From contig JAHRFE010000029.1 in the NCBI GenBank assembly GCA_019084245.1, forward strand, positions 186,001-250,000: a stretch of 64,000 nt of DNA, in the 5' to 3' direction. The DNA is from Hoeflea sp. (GTDB taxonomy: Bacteria; Pseudomonadota; Alphaproteobacteria; Rhizobiales; Rhizobiaceae). Under the pieces are notes generated by a model. It was given only the letters and a program-made list of their open reading frames with translations, did no database searches and was not told the origin of the DNA. Positions 12,596 through 21,037 of this stretch are shown here, piece by piece. Each line of letters starts with the position of its first letter. The stretch's first letter is position 1. A program made the position numbers and the translations under genes.

Positions 12596-14259
12596 GGTTT
12601 TTCCCCCGGGCTGGGTCGATGGTTGCGGGTGCGGAAGTTGCGTCCGGCGCGTCTCCACGCCCCGTCGGACGCCATCATCTCGTTGAGAAGGCCCTCGCGC
12701 AGCCCCCGGTCGGCCACGCGCATGCGCTCGGACGGCCAGCGCTTGCGGATCGACTGCAGGATCGCACAGCCGGCCAGCACCAGGTCGGCCCGGTCGGCGC
12801 CGATGCAGGGATTGGCGGCGCGGGCCTCGAAATCCCAGGACAACAGCCGGTCGAGCATGCGATCGACCTCGCCATTCGACAGCCAGAGGCCATCGACCTT
12901 GCGACGGTCATAGCGCGGCAGATCCAGATGCAGGCCCGCCAGCGTGGTCACCGTGCCGGAGGTGCCCAGCAGATGGATGCGGCGGTCGCCGAGACCCGAG
13001 AAGGCGGGTAAGGCCGGCGGATTGAAAGCCTCCAGCATGGCGTCGACTTCCTCGACCATGGCCGCAAACACTTGTGGCGTCACCAGGCAGCCGCCATGGC
13101 GTTCGGAAAGGGTGACGACGCCCACCGGCAGCGAGGTCCAGGCCTTGATGTGATCGGCCAGGCGGTTGGTCCGGTTTTCGGTGAGGTCGATCATGGCGAT
13201 TTCCGAGGACCCGCCGCCGATGTCGAACAGCACAAGTCCATCCGTGTCGTGCCCGACCAGCGACGAGCAGCCCGCCACCGCGAGCCGCGCCTCGGTCTCC
13301 CGGGTGACGATCTCAAGCTTCAGGCCGGTCTCCACCTCGACCCTGTTGAGAAATTCGGCGCCGTTTTGCGCCTGGCGGCAGGCCTCGGTGGCGATCAGCC
13401 GGTGAATGCGGACGGGGCGGTTTTTCAGTTTGCCGGCGCAGATCTTGAGCGCCTCGATCGCGCGGTCCATGGCGTCATCGGAGAGCCGGCCCGTCGCGTC
13501 CAGCCCCTCTCCAAGCCTGACGATGCGGGAAAAGGCATCGACGACGCGGAATTGGCCGGGCCGGGTCGGCTGGGCAATCAGCAGGCGGCAATTGTTGGTG
13601 CCCAGATCCAGCGCCGCATACAAATCATCCACCGGCCTGCGCACCCCCGGCGCCTCCGTCACAAGCGGACCGCTGGTCACCGGGGACGCGCTCGGAGCTG
13701 CATGAGCCTGGCTTGAGGCCGCTGCGGCACGGGACACCGGCTGCACCTGACCCGGCGCTTTTTGCGGCGCCAAGGGCCGGCCCTGGATCTCACGGCCGGA
13801 CTTGCGCCGCCGGCGCCGGCCCTTCTTCTCAGCCGGCTTGCCCGCTGGCCTGCCGCCCTGGCCTTCGGCCTGTCCAGCGTCCTGCCCGTCGCCGTGCCTG
13901 CCTCCGGGCCTGTCTCCGTGCCTTTCTCCGGGCGCGGACATGTGAGCCCCGGCCTGCGCAGTCGCAGTCGCCGGCTGATTGCCGTTTTTGATGTCGGATT
14001 TGTTCGCGTTTTTCCTGCGCCGCCGCCTGCGGCGTCCCACCGGTGCGGCGCCGGCTTCCTTGCTGGCGGATATGCTGGCGGGACCTCGCCCGGATGGCGC
14101 GCCATCCGAACCGGAGCCTGAAACCACGGAATCCCCGCGTTTCCGTTCCACACCATCCGTCGCTGCCTTGGCGCGCTCAGATGGCCTTTCACCTGCCAGT
14201 GATACCCCCGCGTTTGGCGTTTCGCCGTCCCGAAGGTCTGTCACGGTCTGTCCTGTCAT
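12592..14259 (-). CDS. Ppx/GppA phosphatase with long basic N-terminal extension
   Basis: Exopolyphosphatase or pppGpp phosphatase of the Ppx/GppA family (555 residues from the ATG at 14259). The actin-like ATPase fold starts near residue 214 with [16 protein letters not shown] and continues through [16 protein letters not shown]. The first ~210 residues are low complexity: Gly/Asp/Arg/Gln-rich with two poly-arginine clusters (near residues 76-83 and 145-153), like RNA-binding tails. It is translationally coupled to rlmE. Which of the two phosphatase activities applies cannot be told. Confidence 0.85.
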   Translation of the reverse strand: MTGQTVTDLRDGETPNAGVSLAGERPSERAKAATDGVERKRGDSVVSGSGSDGAPSGRGPASISASKEAGAAPVGRRRRRRRKNANKSDIKNGNQPATATAQAGAHMSAPGERHGDRPGGRHGDGQDAGQAEGQGGRPAGKPAEKKGRRRRRKSGREIQGRPLAPQKAPGQVQPVSRAAAASSQAHAAPSASPVTSGPLVTEAPGVRRPVDDLYAALDLGTNNCRLLIAQPTRPGQFRVVDAFSRIVRLGEGLDATGRLSDDAMDRAIEALKICAGKLKNRPVRIHRLIATEACRQAQNGAEFLNRVEVETGLKLEIVTRETEARLAVAGCSSLVGHDTDGLVLFDIGGGSSEIAMIDLTENRTNRLADHIKAWTSLPVGVVTLSERHGGCLVTPQVFAAMVEEVDAMLEAFNPPALPAFSGLGDRRIHLLGTSGTVTTLAGLHLDLPRYDRRKVDGLWLSNGEVDRMLDRLLSWDFEARAANPCIGADRADLVLAGCAILQSIRKRWPSERMRVADRGLREGLLNEMMASDGAWRRAGRNFRTRNHRPSPGEKP

Positions 14260-14450
14260 GCGCGGCGAGCAAGGTGGCCCGCATCGCGCTTCACGGTTTG
14301 TCGTTGGACAAAGATTAGCAAAGCGGCGCGCAGAACGCAAAATTCTTTTTAGGCAGCAATCGGCCCACTTTTGCCGGGCTTGAATATGGCTGATCCGAGC
14401 AGCAGCGAAGATCTCCCTGCAGACCTGTGAAAAAACTGCACAGACTGTGT

Positions 14451-14479
14451 TTGCATCGCCGCCGGTTATTGGTTATAAG
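14451..14479 (+). promoter_or_regulatory. sigma-70-type promoter of tRNA-Gln
   Basis: TTGCAT at 14451-14456, a 17-base spacer, and TATAAG at 14474-14479. The predicted start lies about 30 bases before the mature tRNA. Confidence 0.5.
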
Positions 14480-14517
14480 CCGCCCGCTGACCCGGCAAAT
14501 TCCGGCCCGGCCATCGT

Positions 14518-14591
14518 TGGGGAATAGGTTAACGGTAGACCCACGGACTCTGACTCCGTTAGTCCTGGTTCGAATCCAGGTTCCCCAGCCA
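14518..14591 (+). tRNA. tRNA-Gln (anticodon CTG)
   Basis: Cloverleaf of 74 bases with encoded CCA. The acceptor stem pairs TGGGGAA with TTCCCCA. The anticodon stem ACGGA/TCCGT holds the loop CTCTGAC, giving anticodon CTG. The T arm is CCTGG TTCGAAT CCAGG. Its last 45 bases are duplicated at 31295-31339, so this gene is the integration site of the element to its right and was left intact. Confidence 0.95.
14547..14591 (+). repeat. attL core (45-bp direct repeat)
   Basis: Identical over 45 bases to 31295-31339. It covers the tRNA-Gln anticodon loop to the CCA end. The flanks differ on both sides. Confidence 0.93.
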
Positions 14592-14630
14592 AACAATTTC
14601 AAACACTTAGCCTCGATACCGACCCAAACC

Positions 14631-14717
14631 ATGTTGCATCATGTTGCAACTGAGTTTCCTTGATTTCCAACGGTTTCTTGTCATGCTCGGCGAATCCACG
14701 CGACATGGATGCAACAT
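14631..14717. repeat. candidate integrase arm-type sites, left end
   Basis: Tandem decamers ATGTTGCATC (14631-14640) and ATGTTGCAAC (14641-14650), and an exact inverted copy GATGCAACAT at 14708-14717. Related RATGCGACAT copies occur near the right end (31235-31255). The position inside both ends of the element suggests integrase or excisionase binding sites. Confidence 0.5.
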
Positions 14718-14738
14718 GGGATGAGATGCGGGACAGCA

Positions 14739-15230
14739 ATGACGACATTGGAAGTGCATCATCTTGTCGATAGCCAGAATCGGTTGAGCGACCCAACACT
14801 CGCGCCGGCTAAGAGTTTTGTATGGTCTTCGCCATGCATCCGAATTGGATTTTTCTTTGATTTGGAGGTTTCCAATAAAGAGAAGGTTGAGATCACCTAT
14901 GACACTGCCTGGGCCTTGTTAGACACGGGAGCAGACGGGATCTACGTTGACCACGCACTCATCCAAAAGTTTAACTGCCCAATCGCTCAGGGCGGAGAGA
15001 ATATGACCGTAAATGCGCTCGAAACTTCAAGAGCCTATAGAGGCTCATTGTTCGTTATTGAACAAGCGAGGGTGCTGGACATGTGGGTGATGGCTCGTGA
15101 TTTTCGTCGCGAGAAGCGGCCGTTTGATATCGTTTTAGGGCGTCGATTCCTTCAGTTCTGCGATCTTCGTTGGAACGGTCCCAGTCAAAGTGTGATCCTC
15201 ACGATCGGTCAAAATGGCGGCGGATATTGA
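14739..15230 (+). CDS. retropepsin-like aspartic protease-fold protein
   Basis: Product of 163 residues with the hallmarks of a retroviral-type aspartic protease: ALLDTGADGIYVD with catalytic Asp62-Thr-Gly, and near the C-terminus the hydrophobic-Gly-Arg motif DIVLGRRFL at 130-138. A beta-rich region lies between. Such one-domain proteases work as dimers. It is the first gene inside attL and on the opposite strand to the head operon, a typical cargo position. Cleavage target and activity are unknown. The ATG at 14739 is chosen over 14709. Confidence 0.65.
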   Translation: MTTLEVHHLVDSQNRLSDPTLAPAKSFVWSSPCIRIGFFFDLEVSNKEKVEITYDTAWALLDTGADGIYVDHALIQKFNCPIAQGGENMTVNALETSRAYRGSLFVIEQARVLDMWVMARDFRREKRPFDIVLGRRFLQFCDLRWNGPSQSVILTIGQNGGGY

Positions 15231-15335
15231 CAGGTCGGGGCAAGAACAATTTTCGGCTAGTTCAGCATCAATCTCGGTAGCCAGTTGTGTAAATCGAATG
15301 ACGCGACCTCGATACATCTCGGGCTTGCTTCTCAT
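15135..15335 (-). CDS. possible small protein, 66 residues
   Basis: An open frame with AAGGG about 9 bases before its ATG, lying 28 bases after the zinc-ribbon gene in the same direction. Its 3' half runs antisense to the last 96 bases of the retropepsin-like gene. No family is recognised, and it may not be real. Confidence 0.3.
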   Translation of the reverse strand: MRSKPEMYRGRVIRFTQLATEIDAELAENCSCPDLSISAAILTDREDHTLTGTVPTKIAELKESTP

Positions 15336-15363
15336 CTTTATTTTCCCTTCTAAGCCCTTCTCT

Positions 15364-16452
15364 CTACTCCGCAGCCTCGCGAAACCCCGTCACATCCTCG
15401 CAGATGAACGCGCTGGCGGATTTTTCCTCAGCCGTTTTGCGTGCACGGACGGCACCTGCGCAGGCCGCCGAACAACTCTGGGCCGACGGCCTGGCCGGCC
15501 TGAACAGGACTCCGCATTCGATGCAAGGCCGCTCGTTGCGTTCCTTCGCTCGTTCCTGCTGTGACTTCAATTGACAGCGGTGGCCACAGAAGCGGGTGCC
15601 GGCCTTCTTCGGCACGAATTGCTCTCCGCATTGCTCGCAAGGGGTCGGAACACGACGCTCGGCCGATTCGGCGCGAAGACGCACTTTCCGATGCGTTCTC
15701 TCGCATTCAACACAGCAATATTTGGTGTTTGTGACCCAGCGCGGAATGAATGTTTCTTTGCAGTGCAGACACTTCTTCGCCCCCTTCAGCGAACCGACAT
15801 AGGCACGGTTACACTCCGTCGAACACGTGACCGTCTTGATTTTGTGAAGGAGCGATGCAGGCTTGAACGTTTTCTGGCACCACTGGCATTCCTGTTCCGG
15901 CTGCAACTCCTTCGCGGCAACGTAGTGTGCCATGGACTGCCTGATGTTGGTGATTCTCTGGAACAGCGGAAGATTGTGGTTCCGCGCATGAGCACCGCAT
16001 TCATTCGAGCAAAATTGCCGGTGCCCTGCCCGATCGTCTTCATCAAGCTTCCCGTGGCACCACTGACAGTACTCCCGCTCGACAGCATATTGCCGCTGTC
16101 CTTCAAGCAGGGTTGGCCGCTTCGCCCCCATCAATTTCAGCGCCTCGCCGACCAGGCACTCAGCTTCGAAATCGGCTTCGCTCCAGCCGATTGATTTGCC
16201 TTTGTAACCTGCCAGGCAGAGACCGGAACGGATACCGGCGCGGACCTCGCCTTCGTGTTCGAAGGGGGATAGGCGCCAGTCCTTCAAGATCTCCATGACG
16301 GCGGAGACCTTGGCCTCTTTAGCCTCGCCCTTGAATACGCGCGGCAGGGTGACCGGTTTCGTCGAGCCATAGCGATAGGTCGCATAGCCGTTGCGTGCCG
16401 CCATGCGAGCCCGCTTCACCTCGCTGCTGTTGAGATTCCGCTTCTTGGTCAT
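15364..16452 (-). CDS. protein with five tandem Cx2C...Cx3C zinc-ribbon-like units
   Basis: Product of 362 residues, function unknown. Residues 1-120 are basic and helical. Five metal-binding-type units follow: C129/C132-C148/C152, C189/C192-C210/C214, C228/C231-C246/C250, C272/C275-C289/C293 and C310/C313-C327/C331. Each unit has an aromatic/Arg-rich spacer, which suggests nucleic-acid binding. The ATG at 16452 overlaps the terL stop by four bases, so it is the last gene of the packaging operon. It could be a DNA-binding packaging accessory or an HNH-like relic, but no HNH triad is evident. Confidence 0.7.
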   Translation of the reverse strand: MTKKRNLNSSEVKRARMAARNGYATYRYGSTKPVTLPRVFKGEAKEAKVSAVMEILKDWRLSPFEHEGEVRAGIRSGLCLAGYKGKSIGWSEADFEAECLVGEALKLMGAKRPTLLEGQRQYAVEREYCQWCHGKLDEDDRAGHRQFCSNECGAHARNHNLPLFQRITNIRQSMAHYVAAKELQPEQECQWCQKTFKPASLLHKIKTVTCSTECNRAYVGSLKGAKKCLHCKETFIPRWVTNTKYCCVECERTHRKVRLRAESAERRVPTPCEQCGEQFVPKKAGTRFCGHRCQLKSQQERAKERNERPCIECGVLFRPARPSAQSCSAACAGAVRARKTAEEKSASAFICEDVTGFREAAE

Positions 16453-18065
16453 GATCCGCCCCCGAACGAGTGCCATTTGGGATCGGCCGCCATTGGCCGG
16501 TCATAGAAAGTGCCGGCCAGGTCGCCCATTGCGGCGCGACTGATCGCCATCAAGCAGGCGTCCGCACCGTCGATCCGATCACGTGAGCGCCCCTTGTCAA
16601 AGACCCGGTTTCCGTTCCGGTTCGGCGGCGTCATCACGATATTTTCGAAGTTCCAGCGAAGTACTGGATTTCCACCGTGCTGCATCCGGCCTTCGAGCAG
16701 CACCTCAGTCAGGGTGTCGATCGCGGGAACCAGCATTCGCCAGGACTGATCGAACTTGAAGACGGGCAGCCGGTCGTCGGCGAGCTCGTGCATGATGTCG
16801 CGCGCCCGGTTCGCGTCGAAATCCATTTCCTGCACGTTATAGGTTTTCGCCAGGGTGCGCAGATGCTCGGCGACGACTTTGTGATTGATCACCGGGCCCG
16901 GCGTCGGAATGATGAACCCGGCCTCAGCCCAGCCGAGATAATCGACCTTGTCCCGTTCGGACTTGGCGAGGATGTTTTCCTCCGGGGTGAAGAACCAGGC
17001 CAGCACCACATAGCCGTTACCGTCCCGGAATGCCGCCACGATGGCGCAAAGATCGTGCCTCATCGCCATGTCGACACCTATCCAGCACGGCCGCCCCTCA
17101 AGCGTGGCGAGGTCAATGGGCGCTCTGCCCCGGTCGTAAACCTCCATCTCGATAAAGGGCGCGTGGCTGTATTCCTGCCACTGGTTCAAGTTGTACTGCT
17201 GGAACTCGCGACGTTGCGCCGGCAGCGCCTCGGCTTCCTTGGCAAGCTGTCTCAGGCCGGCGAGATCGGGAAAGCCCTCAGCGAGGCCCGGGTTGACGAA
17301 ATGCCAGAGCTTTTCATCTTTCCAGTTCGCCCCGGGCAGCGTTTCGAACAAGACGGGAAGGAAGCCCTCGTCTTCAATATCCCCGGCGTCGACCTTCCTG
17401 GCATAGTCGAGCATCTGGGCAGCGAGGTTTTCCGAACCGGACCCGGCTTGCGTGATGACGATCAGCAGCGAGCCCGGCACCTTGACCAGGCCCGTCCGGA
17501 GCGCAGCCCAGAGATCGCGCTTCGGCCAGGCAATCAGTTCATCGGCAATGACGAAATTCGGAGTCTTGCCCAGCTGGCCACCGCCATCTGAGGAAATGGC
17601 GCGGAAGGTGGAGCGTGATCTCGGGTGCGTGAGATGGAAGATCGACGACAGCGGCTTGGCATGCGGCTTGAGCCATGGCGTTTCCTCGACAATGCCCGCG
17701 GCCTCGTCATAGGCAATCGTTGCCTGATCCTCGCTGGATGCTGCAGCGAGCGCCTGGCCGCCGTGGATCCGGGCATTTCCGAACGTGTGATTGAGCGCCA
17801 TCGCTGCCGCGATCGTCGTCTTGCGGGCACCACGCGGCAACAGAATGAAAGCCGTCTTCACCTTCCGGTTCCCGTGTTTGTCGCACGGTCCATAGATGCG
17901 CCGGATTATGCGCTCCCAGAAGAACGGAAGCTGGAAAGCCTTATCGGGAAGCGGCGATTTCGGATGCCTGAGCGCCTGTATGAACTCGACCGTGCGTTGG
18001 CCGTGTCCGGCGTCGTCAGGGATCGTCGAGCCGTCATAGATCCAGCCAGGGCGGCGCGCCTTCAT
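16449..18065 (-). CDS. phage terminase large subunit
   Basis: Packaging motor ATPase and nuclease, 538 residues. The ATPase half has the Walker A-like LLPRGARKTTIAAA (residues 75-88) and Walker B FVIADE (171-176). The nuclease half has the GVDMAMRHDLCAIV acidic motif, FDANRARDIM and a final DACLMAIS segment. It overlaps the small-subunit gene by 32 bases. All expected catalytic motifs are present, so it looks functional. Confidence 0.92.
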   Translation of the reverse strand: MKARRPGWIYDGSTIPDDAGHGQRTVEFIQALRHPKSPLPDKAFQLPFFWERIIRRIYGPCDKHGNRKVKTAFILLPRGARKTTIAAAMALNHTFGNARIHGGQALAAASSEDQATIAYDEAAGIVEETPWLKPHAKPLSSIFHLTHPRSRSTFRAISSDGGGQLGKTPNFVIADELIAWPKRDLWAALRTGLVKVPGSLLIVITQAGSGSENLAAQMLDYARKVDAGDIEDEGFLPVLFETLPGANWKDEKLWHFVNPGLAEGFPDLAGLRQLAKEAEALPAQRREFQQYNLNQWQEYSHAPFIEMEVYDRGRAPIDLATLEGRPCWIGVDMAMRHDLCAIVAAFRDGNGYVVLAWFFTPEENILAKSERDKVDYLGWAEAGFIIPTPGPVINHKVVAEHLRTLAKTYNVQEMDFDANRARDIMHELADDRLPVFKFDQSWRMLVPAIDTLTEVLLEGRMQHGGNPVLRWNFENIVMTPPNRNGNRVFDKGRSRDRIDGADACLMAISRAAMGDLAGTFYDRPMAADPKWHSFGGGS

Positions 18066-18447
18066 CGGCTTTCCCTCCTGTTTGGAATCCCTTGCGATTG
18101 CGGGCGGCCGGCGTCAGGCCAAGCTCGGATTCGTACCGCAAGCACAGGCTGAGATATTTTGTCAGCGTGACATGGGCGGGATGCTGCTTGATCGCCCCTG
18201 TCTTTTCGTTGAGCAGGAACGGCTCGGCTTTGTCGGCGTCCGGCCGGAGCTTGATCACCATGGCGCGGCACGTCGCGTACATCTCGACCGTGGGCAGATC
18301 GGATTTCACCAGTGCAGAACGGTCGATCAACTCGCTGCAGGTGCGTGCCCACTCCTCGCGCGCCGCGGCATTGAGCCCGGCCGGCGGCGCGGGAACCTTC
18401 GACAGTCCGCCCTCGATCGCGCGAAGCTGGGGCCTTACTCCTCGCAT
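18034..18447 (-). CDS. phage terminase small subunit, P27 family
   Basis: DNA-recognition subunit of the packaging terminase, 137 residues. The P27 pattern is seen in APPAGLNAAAREEWARTCSELID followed by the helical HPAHVTLTKYLSLCLRYESELGLTPAAR region (quoted in part) and an Asp-rich end. It lies directly upstream of terL. Its ATG overlaps the head-closure gene stop by one base. Confidence 0.88.
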   Translation of the reverse strand: MRGVRPQLRAIEGGLSKVPAPPAGLNAAAREEWARTCSELIDRSALVKSDLPTVEMYATCRAMVIKLRPDADKAEPFLLNEKTGAIKQHPAHVTLTKYLSLCLRYESELGLTPAARNRKGFQTGGKADEGAPPWLDL

Positions 18448-18779
18448 CAGGCGCCACCGGGATTCATCGCTTCGGCCTTGATCTCGAGTCCCAGGCGGTT
18501 GCCGATCTCCTTCAGGCCGGTGACGTCATAGGTGACGCCCAGGCACCGGACGCGGTCCACCGCGGTCAGGTCGGACGTGAACCGGATCGTGAAGGTCACC
18601 ACCCGCTCGGCATACCCCTGATTGGCGGCGAATTGCTCATCAGCCGAATCGTATTTCATGCCGGCCCAGATCGTGCGGAGATCGTTCCAGATGTACTGAT
18701 CGCCATATTCCTCGTCTGGCACGACAGTGCGCCGCACGATGGTCAGGCGCCGGTTGAGCGTGGCGGGATCGATAGTCAT
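18447..18779 (-). CDS. phage head closure protein (SPP1 gp16/HK97-type)
   Basis: Ring protein that closes the portal and joins head to tail, 110 residues. The pattern of an N-terminal LNRRLTIVRR strand, a DQYIWNDLRTIWAGMKY region and a C-terminal RVRCLGVTYDVTGL is typical of the Gp16/head-tail joining family. The ATG at 18779 overlaps the DUF3168 stop by four bases. Confidence 0.82.
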   Translation of the reverse strand: MTIDPATLNRRLTIVRRTVVPDEEYGDQYIWNDLRTIWAGMKYDSADEQFAANQGYAERVVTFTIRFTSDLTAVDRVRCLGVTYDVTGLKEIGNRLGLEIKAEAMNPGGA

Positions 18780-19171
18780 GGCGCACGCCTCCAATGGATC
18801 CGGACATCGATGATTGAGCGCTGCACCTCCGCCTTGTCGTCATGGTCGGACGTGGTGAGCACCTTCTCGACAAGCTGGACCGTGGCGCCGGAGACGATTC
18901 CGGAATATCCATGCAGAGCCTTGTCGATTGCGATGCCGAGTTGATCGGCTTCCTTGGCCGTCCTGGCGCGTGCCCAGATCCGGACCCGGTCATGCAGTAG
19001 ACCGTCAGCGCCCTCGTGCGACAGGCCCTCCCCGCCCCCCACGGACATCAGGACAACGTTGGGCAGTGCATCGCCCTGAGTGGCGACGTTGAGGTGAACC
19101 CCGCCTGTCCGCTTGGCTGTGACGCCAGCAGCGGCGAGAAGGATGGTCCGGACAATCGGCAGGGCTTCCAT
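18776..19171 (-). CDS. DUF3168 tail-completion protein
   Basis: Product of 131 residues of the DUF3168 family (SPP1 gp17-like), the tail-terminator or tail-completion ring at the head-tail junction. Features are an N-terminal helix with PIVRTILLAAAGV and the LHDRVRIWARART segment. The ATG at 19171 overlaps the upstream stop by one base; a GTG at 19174 is an alternative. Confidence 0.8.
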   Translation of the reverse strand: MEALPIVRTILLAAAGVTAKRTGGVHLNVATQGDALPNVVLMSVGGGEGLSHEGADGLLHDRVRIWARARTAKEADQLGIAIDKALHGYSGIVSGATVQLVEKVLTTSDHDDKAEVQRSIIDVRIHWRRAP

Positions 19172-19626
19172 CACGCACCGCCTTTCTTCGCCAGGCGCGC
19201 GGCCTGCTTCTCGACGGCCGGTCCCATCTTCTGGCCGAACCGCTTGATCGCTTCGTTCCCGTGCGCCTCATAGGCCGGCGTCAGGAACGGCTGTGCGGTC
19301 GTGCCAGGGTGTTGCGTCCCGGCGAACCGGCCCGCGTTGACGTGCGGCTCTGTGCCGAACTCGAGCAAGTGCAAGAGCCGGTAATCGGGGTTCTTCGGAT
19401 CGCCGCCGACCAGGTGAGACGGTTGCGTCTTCGGGGCCTTGCGGTCCTTTTTCAGGGTCAAGGCTTTTTTCACGCTGGCGTGTTCCGTGTTCGCCTTGGC
19501 ACCCTTCAGGATCGGCTGCAGGGCGAAGCGGGACGCCTCGTCAACCGGGCGGCCATAGAGCTTCGACATCTGCCGGAAGGCCGATGAAACTCGCTTCGCG
19601 CCAAAGACTCCCGCACGCTTTGCCAT
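19171..19626 (-). CDS. HK97 gp10-family morphogenesis protein
   Basis: Head-tail joining protein of the HK97 gp10 family, 151 residues, rich in Lys and Ala. The typical parts are HLLEFGTEPHVNAGRF and AQPFLTPAYEAHGNEA, the conserved pair in this family. The ATG at 19626 overlaps the connector stop by one base. Confidence 0.85.
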   Translation of the reverse strand: MAKRAGVFGAKRVSSAFRQMSKLYGRPVDEASRFALQPILKGAKANTEHASVKKALTLKKDRKAPKTQPSHLVGGDPKNPDYRLLHLLEFGTEPHVNAGRFAGTQHPGTTAQPFLTPAYEAHGNEAIKRFGQKMGPAVEKQAARLAKKGGA

Positions 19627-20204
19627 CACGCCCACTGCCTCCGGAAGTTCATGCAGGCATGCCGGGCGCTAGACGCAAGTTCCATGACGCTCGTGGTGGC
19701 CACGTTGCCGCCGAACCGGAACCAGTCCGCAACGGTCTGCATGACGGCCATGCGAAGCTGAGGCGGGATGTCCGCGACGGCCGCGCCGTAACCGGCATCG
19801 AATGTCACGGTGATTGAGCCCGGATAATCGCGGGCCTTCGGGAACTCCACACCATGCACCGGGAACAGCGCTGGCGTTTCGAGCCGGTTGATCAGGCTGT
19901 AGGAGCTTGGCGCAAGCGTCTGGGTCGCTCCGTCAAGGTCGATATAGGTGACGCTCGCAACCGAAATGACGGGCGATGCCGGGATGATCAGCGCCGTTCC
20001 GAACGCATCCGTGGTCAGTTCCATGGTGCGGGTGAACAAGAACCGGCCCGACGCGCTCTCGATTCGACCGATTGACGCCTCAAGGTATGCCTCGACCAGG
20101 TCACCATAGGCCGTCTCTTCGTCGCCGGTTTCGACCTTCACGTGATCGAGCACCAGGCCCAGAAAGACAGGGTCGATCACTGGCGCAACGGTTGTTTCGA
20201 TCAT
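19626..20204 (-). CDS. head-tail connector protein (gp6-like)
   Basis: Product of 192 residues of the phage gp6-like/YqbG connector family that forms a ring under the portal. Conserved parts are LDHVKVETGDEETAYGDLVEAYLEAS at the N-terminus (quoted in part), ASGRFLFTRTMEL and the SVTYIDLDGATQTL/GSITVTFDAGYG blocks. The ATG overlaps the HNH gene stop by four bases. Confidence 0.88.
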   Translation of the reverse strand: MIETTVAPVIDPVFLGLVLDHVKVETGDEETAYGDLVEAYLEASIGRIESASGRFLFTRTMELTTDAFGTALIIPASPVISVASVTYIDLDGATQTLAPSSYSLINRLETPALFPVHGVEFPKARDYPGSITVTFDAGYGAAVADIPPQLRMAVMQTVADWFRFGGNVATTSVMELASSARHACMNFRRQWA

Positions 20205-20623
20205 GGCAGCACCTCGTTTTTTGTCGCCGAATTAAAATAAACCGCGGAGAAAGGAGCCCCATCCGGTCCTGTCTTGCCGCCCGAAAGTTCCGGACCACCC
20301 CCCCGTCGCTCACGATCGGCTTCGATGGCATTGCAGCGGACGCAACCGGGCTTCCAGTTGGCGCGCACCATCTTGAGGTCGGGGCGCTGGCGAATGCTGA
20401 TCTTGTGCATCACTACCGTTGCCGGGGCTCCGCATGCACAGCGCTCGTTTCCAGGCTCCTTGAGGAACGCGGCCGCTGCCTTCTGCCATGCCGTGTCATA
20501 GCCACGCTTGCGGGCGCTGGGGCGCTCCTTGTCTGCCTCAGCCCTACGGGCCTTCTGACAGGCGCATTGCTGGTCAGCAGCAACACGGAAGCCGCACGGG
20601 CATATGCGAGGGATACCGGCCAT
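20201..20623 (-). CDS. HNH endonuclease-like protein (variant triad)
   Basis: Product of 140 residues. The pattern matches small phage HNH nucleases: CICPCG-like zinc pair near the start, ARKRGYDTAWQKAAAAFL, CACGAPATVVMHKISI and NWKPGCVRCNAIEA. The usual DHI is HKI and the last CxxCH is CVRCN, so the final His is Asn; HNN variants exist, but activity is unproven. Phage HNH proteins often assist terminase cleavage. It lies between the capsid and connector genes, not beside the terminase. Confidence 0.75.
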   Translation of the reverse strand: MAGIPRICPCGFRVAADQQCACQKARRAEADKERPSARKRGYDTAWQKAAAAFLKEPGNERCACGAPATVVMHKISIRQRPDLKMVRANWKPGCVRCNAIEADRERRGGGPELSGGKTGPDGAPFSAVYFNSATKNEVLP

Positions 20624-20645
20624 CTCAGCGCCTCACGGAATAAGA

Positions 20646-20676
20646 GGCCGCACCCGATGATGAGTCAGGTGCGGCC
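20646..20676 (-). terminator. hairpin between capsid-side and connector-side genes
   Basis: Perfect 9-bp inverted repeat GGCCGCACC / GGTGCGGCC with a 13-base loop, in the only gap (124 bases) of the head operon. On the minus strand it is followed by TCTTATT. It may act as a partial terminator that lowers expression downstream of the capsid genes. Confidence 0.5.
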
Positions 20677-20746
20677 ATGGGCAGCGCAACAGGCCGCACG
20701 CTGCCCGATGACCGGTTGCCTTCGAACAAGCCGGCCATATTCTTCA

Positions 20747-21037
20747 TCACCAGAGCCCCACCACGGCGAACATATCCACCGCCCAAAGGCCGCCAGCGTC
20801 GGTGCCGCTGCCGCTCACTGCCGCCAGCTTCTTCACCCGTAGCGGGTATAAGCCCTGCTTGAGTTCGAGGGTGATCTCCTCGTTCCGGTCCAACATCACA
20901 ACCGTGATCGCAACGCTGGGCGCATTGACGTTGATCGCCGCCGTGGGTTCGAACTCATCGGGTCCGGGCACAAGCCCGGCTGCATCCGTGTAAGGAGCAG
21001 CCAGGCCGGCGGTAACGCTGGCGTAACGGTCGACCAT
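20747..21037 (-). CDS. phage structural-module protein of unknown function, 96 residues
   Basis: Small acidic protein starting MVDRYASVTAG and ending VDMFAVVGLW, with a central beta-rich stretch LELKQGLYPLRVKKLAAV. The family is not recognised. It overlaps the stop of the preceding gene by one base (TGATG), so it is made with the decoration-like protein. The spot after the capsid gene suggests a minor head component. Confidence 0.7.
   Translation of the reverse strand: MVDRYASVTAGLAAPYTDAAGLVPGPDEFEPTAAINVNAPSVAITVVMLDRNEEITLELKQGLYPLRVKKLAAVSGSGTDAGGLWAVDMFAVVGLW

Noticed and set aside
16677-17591. A 304-codon plus-strand frame antisense to the terminase
   Set aside because: The terminase has complete ATPase and nuclease motifs; the antisense frame has none.
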